Of a stretch of DNA of 64,000 nt, positions 59,224-64,000 are shown one piece after another. Both the position numbers and the translations under genes were made by a program. The stretch is taken from contig NW_025861174.1 in the NCBI RefSeq assembly GCF_002878395.1, positions 261,847 to 325,846 on the forward strand, given 5' to 3'. The notes under the pieces were generated by a model, which worked only from the letters and a program-made list of their open reading frames with translations, searched no databases and was not told the DNA's origin. The first letter of the stretch is position 1. Each line of letters starts with the position of its first letter. The stretch comes from Capsicum annuum (taxonomy: Eukaryota > Streptophyta > Magnoliopsida > Solanales > Solanaceae).

Positions 59224-60690
59224 TGATAACGCTCAACTTACACCTCAAATAAGTGCAAGGCGGTCATCGTCAATATATTTGCCCAACTTCGGAGTCGGGG
59301 TCGAATCCACAGAGAATAATGTGAGGGGCAATTAAACTAGTTTGAAACTATAGCTACATGTTAAACTCATATAAATAATAAGAAAAGACAAAATAGGGGT
59401 TTTCATCAATCAAACAAATTTTAACGTTTCACCTTATTTTAAAACCAAAACTTAGATTTCAATATTTCAAATAAATGATATAGAGAAACTAGGGTTATGA
59501 TCACTATGACTACTAATCTCCATTGAATAATAACTGTTCATGATTCTCGTGATAGGTGGCAACAATAGATTATCCCTTCCGATGATACTATCTGACTTAT
59601 CTCTCCACCTAACCATATAATTTATTATCTAATTCTCTCGAACTTAGATAACATATCTATTTTTAACCGGATGTTATCTCAGGTAGATTGATCCAGTTAT
59701 GGCATCAATCATTAAACAGAAGGTTGGTAGCTTCCGAGTCCCTATTGATAATTCACAACCTCTAATCTATTTCTCTGTTAGAAGCAAATAAAACCTAAGG
59801 CATAACCTAACATTTGCAACCAATAGATTCAAGTTAAAACAACAAAATTTCAAGACGTTCCCACAATGCACAACCCCAGTTGTGGATTTTAGTTACTCAT
59901 AAGATAGAAAGAGATAACAAAGATTAAATTCATAACTTAAAGCAAGTGAACTTACAAAAGATGAAATTCAAAGTTGTTTCTCCTTCAAGTACAATAAGAA
60001 TTTCCACAACTAAATCAAAGGATGGAAAATTAAATTCTAAGTTAAGAGAGTCAAAAACAAGTGAACTCCCCTTTACTAAGTTACAAGATGTTAAAAGATG
60101 CTTCCAAAGTCGTGAATGAAACCCTAAAAGATGCTATTTATACTAAAGCCTAATTAAGGTAATAAAATAACAAAATCACAGCTGGGCTAGGATTTAGGTG
60201 ACGGCATATTGGTGTTGATCGTCGGGCTTCTGATGGCGTCTCAAATATGTCATCAGAAGTCGTGCCTTCTTAACCTGTTCTGCCTCACTCCAATGATGTC
60301 CTCCGATAGCTTACAAGAGGAGTGACGTCGTATAGCAAATGTCGTCAGACCTTCAGCTTATTTCACTATGTTCTGTCCCACTTGACGACATCTTCTGACG
60401 GTTTACCACACTTCACCTTCATCCAGCAACTCTTCTTCACTGTTCTTCCTGACGCCCCTTTTTGGTAGCTTACCACATCTCTGACGGCTTGCAAGAAATG
60501 CCGTCAGACTTATATCAGCTCACTTGTACCAGATTTTACTTATTTTGTTCATATTTCTTATGTTTTCCTCCCATCCTTGCTACAACTACAATATCACAAG
60601 AAAATAATTAAAAATAACCAAAGTTGCTTAAGACTTCGCAATTATTTAGAGTTAAAAGCCTCAAATGTGTTAGCATTTGCTCACACATCA
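59224..60690 (-). repeat. K 3' LTR (1467 bases)
   Basis: Sense start TGATGTGTGAGCAAATGC (60690), sense end GAGCGTTATCA (59224). Contains a GACGGCATT/TGCCGTC-type motif cluster (60190-60510) with the perfect arms TCTGACGG (60480-60487) and CCGTCAGA (60501-60508), and a TATAAATAG box (60142-60134). Confidence 0.9.
60134..60142 (-). promoter_or_regulatory. TATA-like box in K 3' LTR
   Basis: Sense TATAAATAG, about 550 bases from the LTR start. Confidence 0.5.
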
Positions 60691-60728
60691 ACACCCTCAA
60701 CTTAAAACAATTGTTTGTCCTCAAGCAA
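60691..60728 (-). promoter_or_regulatory. K pre-PPT stem-loop and polypurine tract
   Basis: Sense TTGCTT-GAGGAC-AAACAA (60728-60711; five of six pairs), then AAGTTGAGGGTGT joined to TGATGTG. Confidence 0.75.
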
Positions 60729-62232
60729 CTATATAATACCATACTATGATGCTTAACCAAGAGACACATAAGATACCTATCACAGTTGATTATCAAGCTT
60801 AGCTCAAAACTCATGCGACTCTCCACGTTCAGTCCAATTGTGCATATCCATGAAGATTAACAATGTGACCCAAAGAAATCAAGGTATGGCATCAATTCAG
60901 CAACAACAACCATGTATGTACCAATATTACACTATCCAAACGAGTTAACAGCTAGCAATGCAACCAATGTGCGCTTACAATAAAGAAGTCCCTCCTCACT
61001 CATATATGAACTCAAGCATGTCAATGCGGAGACGGTCAAGCGACACTCACTCTCAGAAAGAAATTCCAATCAATACATGTCAAATACCATATGCTTTCCC
61101 TTATTTTCATTCCCAAGGTGTTCAGACAGGTAAGTTAGGATCACTATAGGTCTTTTCTCCAGCTTGTAATATAGACTAAGAGCTGGTATGATATTCAATG
61201 GCATTTAGAGAGACTAAGCCTCCTTGGAACTACCTTAACTTTTGGGGTTCACTTATTAACCTTTTTCTTCTTTTTCTCCTTTTCTTGATCACACATTATT
61301 CAAGATGGATGTGGATTTTTTTTCATTCTTTTTCTTTTCTTATTATTCTTCCACACCACCCAGCTTTTCATTCTTTTTCACTTATTCTTTTTCTTTTATT
61401 CTACTTTTCTTCATACTCAATTTACATCACGCACCCCTATGATAGCCACCCTCAACTTAGGTTGTTTAACTAAGTCTAGGTGCATAGTGTCCAAGGAGGA
61501 CCAAGGCCAAAATAGGTTCATTATGATCTAAACGGGAAGGTGATATGTGTCATAAAAAGAAATGGTCAATTCAGGTTCAAAATAGGGATCAAGAGATATC
61601 ATGCATATAGGGAAGGTCATTTAGGCAAAAAGTGACTTAAAAATCAAAATGGCCTATGATCCTTTCCTAACCCCTATCTTTCAACCAAGGTAAGACTAAC
61701 CGAGAAATTTCTGGATTTAACACACAAAGGGAACTAAGTAGTATCTCACACACACGACATAAAGGTGCATCACAAGCCACTACCTATCTGGTTCATGCGA
61801 TTGTTTAGTAGTGGATATCATGTCACTAGTACTAATGCCATAACAAGATGCACAGTGGTCACACATAAATGTATATCACACAGTTATAAAACAGACCAAT
61901 GGAGAGGTGTTTATCAGTCTCAAAAATCAACAAAAATATGTCAACTGCTCTAGATACTCATTTTTCTCTATTTAACCACAACACATCACAAAAAAACACA
62001 GTACACCTAAACATGCTGGCTCTACTAAGAACAAGACTCCAAGGAAAAGAGGCACGACAACAAAAACCCCAAGTAGACATCAACACCCAGAAGTAGTCCC
62101 ACCCTCAACTTAATATCATGCATTGTTTCCAATATGTCAAATCAAAACAAGAGAGTTACAAACATACCTGTGGCACCATGAGTGCGAATATCTGATCTCA
62201 ATCACATAATACAAATACAAACAACAAATTAC
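60729..62232 (-). other. K 3' non-coding region
   Basis: No supportable gene. Its first kilobase (60729 to about 61700) matches 29050-29990 of M in the opposite orientation. The conserved box is at 61134-61177. Pyrimidine-rich runs at 61260-61420 (plus strand) are the complement of the purine-rich stretch 29300-29470 in M. Confidence 0.6.
61134..61177 (-). other. Conserved 3' box (K copy)
   Basis: Sense AGTCTATATTACAAGC, then AAAAGACCTA and GTGATCCTAA. Its far edge is 487 bases from the 3' LTR. Confidence 0.55.
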
Positions 62233-62279
62233 CTTGGGTTGCCTCCCAAGAATCACCTAGTTTAATATCGCGGCACGAC
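62233..62279 (-). other. K post-ORF palindrome and hairpin
   Basis: Sense GTCGTGCCGCGAT (62279-62267), then CTTGGG-AGGCAA-CCCAAG (62250-62233). Confidence 0.7.
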
Positions 62280-63458
62280 CCAACTCAGCTTTTTCCTCCA
62301 CCTTGAGGATATGAATTTCACCCCAACTTAGAGTCCATATTCTTGCCTTGCTCATAGGGAGGTGGTATAAAGATTAAGAATCCTAGTAATGGATAATGCA
62401 TGGTAAACAACTTATCTTTAAAGTGAGGTGTGTTTTTGTGTTGCTTATCAAGTGTAACATAAAGAATATAGGATTCTTGTTCCTCATCTTCACAGTCTTC
62501 CACTATTTTAGATGATTCCACAAACAAGATATCATCTAAACATAATGTGGAAAAATGCTTTGAGTGTGACCCAACAAATCCTACTTCAAAAAATTTACAC
62601 TATCCTCTACACACTCACTTTTATTCATCTTCTCAATATTTTTACTTTGAATTGGGCTAGAGGTTTTATAAGAGATTGGCTTGGATTCTTCTTTTACCTC
62701 TAGCACCATTTCCTCAATCTTGGCATCATCCTTCATGGTTGGCTCAGTTGGTTGGGAAATCTCCAAGGGTTGATCAACATCAAGCTCATCATCAGTATAG
62801 GAATCTTGCTCTTCATCGTCACACTCTTCCATTATTTTAAATGATTCAAAAGATAACATATCATCTAAACATAATGTAGAAAAGTATTTTGGATGATTGA
62901 CCTCAAGATCCATCTCTTCTATCATTTCTCTTCTTTCATTAAATGCTCTAATGTCTTGACATATGTCACATATGGTATCATTCATTATGTCTATACGATC
63001 TAACATTAGTTGAAGCTTAACTTTAATGTCACTCTTTTCAGTGCTGCTTCTTTCTTTTATTGACCATAAGACCTGTCATACTTATAAGAAGAACTAGAAC
63101 CTGGGTTAGCGCAATAGGGGGAACGGGAATTTGGGCAATCACTCTAATGTCCATCTTGACCACCATATAAAGAACAATTATACTCCCGGTAGGATGGAGA
63201 TGGTGCACACATCTCTCTCTGGGGAGCATATCTACAATCTTGCTAAAAGTGGGGTCCATCACAATTTGGACATGGATCATCCAGATAAGATTTCCAACTA
63301 TCAAACTTACATTCATTCCATGATGCCACAGTAAGAAATAAACAAAATTAAAGAAAATTTACCTAACACAAGAACAAAGAAAATCACAACAAATATTTAC
63401 AAGTTTGAATTCAAGCAAGTAAGCTAAAATTTAAACTAACTCAATACACCAAATTGTT
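62280..63458 (-). pseudogene. K single-ORF protein remnant with internal duplication
   Basis: In sense: CPNCDGPHF, stop, QDCRYAPQ (zinc motif C-x2-C-x3-H-x4-C, about 63265-63215), a second motif YGGQDGH, stop, SDCPNS, then the 141-codon frame 63006-62581 (LDRIDIMNDTICDICQDIRA, FSTLCLDDMLSFESFKIMEE, acidic, EVKEESKPISYK). A second FSTLCLDD-type block follows at about 62560-62460 (SSKIVEDCEDEEQESYIL), then DKQHKNTPHFKDKLFTMH and KFISSRWRKKL. The ESFKIxEECDDEEQ segment is thus present twice, about 330 bases apart. Function unknown; zinc part probably gag-derived. Confidence 0.7.
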
Positions 63459-63478
63459 CCCCGGCAGTGGCATCATTT
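63459..63478 (-). promoter_or_regulatory. K primer-binding site (tRNA-Asp type)
   Basis: Sense TGATGCCACTGCCGGGGAAC, a decayed TGGCGCCGTTGCCGGGGA, between the 5' LTR and an AATTTGGTGTATTGAGTTAG leader shared with F and J. Confidence 0.8.
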
Positions 63479-63479
63479 T

Positions 63480-63907
63480 TTATAATGCTAAACTTACACC
63501 TCAAATAAGTGCAAGACGGTCGTCGTCAATATATTTTCCAAACTTCGGAGTCGGGTTCGAATCCACAGGAAATAATGTGAGTGATGATTAAACTAGTTTG
63601 AAACTTTAGCTACAAGTTAAATTCAAATAAATAATAAGAAAAGATAAAATAGGGGTTTTTATCAATCAAACAAATTTTAATGTTTCAACTTATTTTAGAA
63701 CTCAAAACTAAGTTTTTAATATTTCAAATCAATGATATAGAGAAACTAGGGTTGTGATCACTATGACTATTAATCTCCATTGAATAATAACTGTTCATGA
63801 TTCTCATGATAGGTGGGAACAGCAGATTATCCCTACCGATGATACTATCTAACTTATCTTTCGACCTCACCAGATAATTTATTATCTAATTCTCTCGAAC
63901 TTAGATA
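63480..63907 (-). repeat. K 5' LTR, partial
   Basis: Sense end near TTAGCATTATA; aligns with the first 430 or so bases of 59224-60690. Continues into the N run. Confidence 0.9.
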
Positions 63908-64000
63908 NNNNNNNNNNNNNNNNNNNNNNNNNNNNNNNNNNNNNNNNNNNNNNNNNNNNNNNNNNNNNNNNNNNNNNNNNNNNNNNNNNNNNNNNNNNNN
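63908..64000. other. Assembly gap at window edge
   Basis: Run of N to the end of the window. Confidence 1.

Larger units (their letters stand above)
59224..64000 (-). mobile_element. K: Athila-like non-autonomous element, open at right edge
   Basis: Minus strand: 3' LTR 59224-60690, polypurine tract and stem-loop, long 3' region shared with M, post-ORF hairpin, single-ORF remnant, primer site, and a 5' LTR from about 63480 to the N run at 63908. GGAAG at 59219-59223 is the left target copy. The two LTRs look about 90 percent alike by eye over the first 350 bases. Confidence 0.9.

Overview
The window looks like repeat-rich nuclear heterochromatin of a flowering plant, probably a member of the Solanaceae (pepper/tomato/potato group). 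The reasons are: no intact host gene; almost wall-to-wall LTR retrotransposons of the Ty3/gypsy superfamily in two big lineages; a Stowaway-like MITE of a type I know from Solanum; and strong AT bias. The lineages are (1) chromodomain-bearing, Tekay/Del-like elements with tRNA-Met-type primer sites (called T1, T2, L here) and (2) Athila/Tat-like elements with tRNA-Asp-type primer sites (called A1, A2, F, M, J, K here). The family names come from domain and primer-site recognition by eye, not from a database search. Every protein-coding stretch is broken by stops or frameshifts, so all retroelement genes are described as pseudogenes.

Layout. 1-13756: chromovirus T1 on the minus strand, with gag, protease, RT, RNase H and part of integrase, interrupted at 1827-6606 by Athila-like element A1. 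Its right side carries two LTRs in tandem (8766-11136 and 11254-13756) separated by a 117-base leader. 13757-21560: an Athila-type LTR (LTR C), truncated by T1 and split at 13890-20746 by a complete Athila-like element A2 with ATTAT target duplications. 21561-26590: an AT-rich spacer holding a Stowaway-like MITE into which a 1.36-kb Mutator-like Pack-MULE has inserted (9-base target duplication, captured exon), a 295-base tandem duplication and another MITE. About 26600-31130: a 5'-truncated Athila-like element M with a protease remnant. 31131-32032: spacer with a 155-base tandem duplication. 32033-48027: complete chromovirus T2 (minus strand, AAATT target duplications), whose 3' LTR is split by element F (33684-40202). 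48218 onward: chromovirus L (minus strand), whose 5' LTR is cut at 56776 by element J, which is itself cut at 59224 by element K; K runs out of the window into an N gap.

How the parts relate. The insertions form a readable stratigraphy: host LTR C < T1 and A2; T1 < A1; T2 < F; L < J < K; MITE < Pack-MULE. Elements A1, A2, F, J and K carry no pol. Instead they share one degenerate open frame (zinc-knuckle remnant, acidic middle, a conserved C-terminal SSRW block), so they look like non-autonomous elements depending on relatives such as M.

The most interesting signals are small conserved RNA-like structures. An 18-base stem-loop sits 17-20 bases upstream of the 3' LTR in seven elements from both lineages, with base-pair-preserving changes. 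A second 18-base hairpin with covariation sits just after the single open frame or protease frame of the Athila-like elements. A roughly 40-base conserved box lies 450-500 bases before the 3' LTR.
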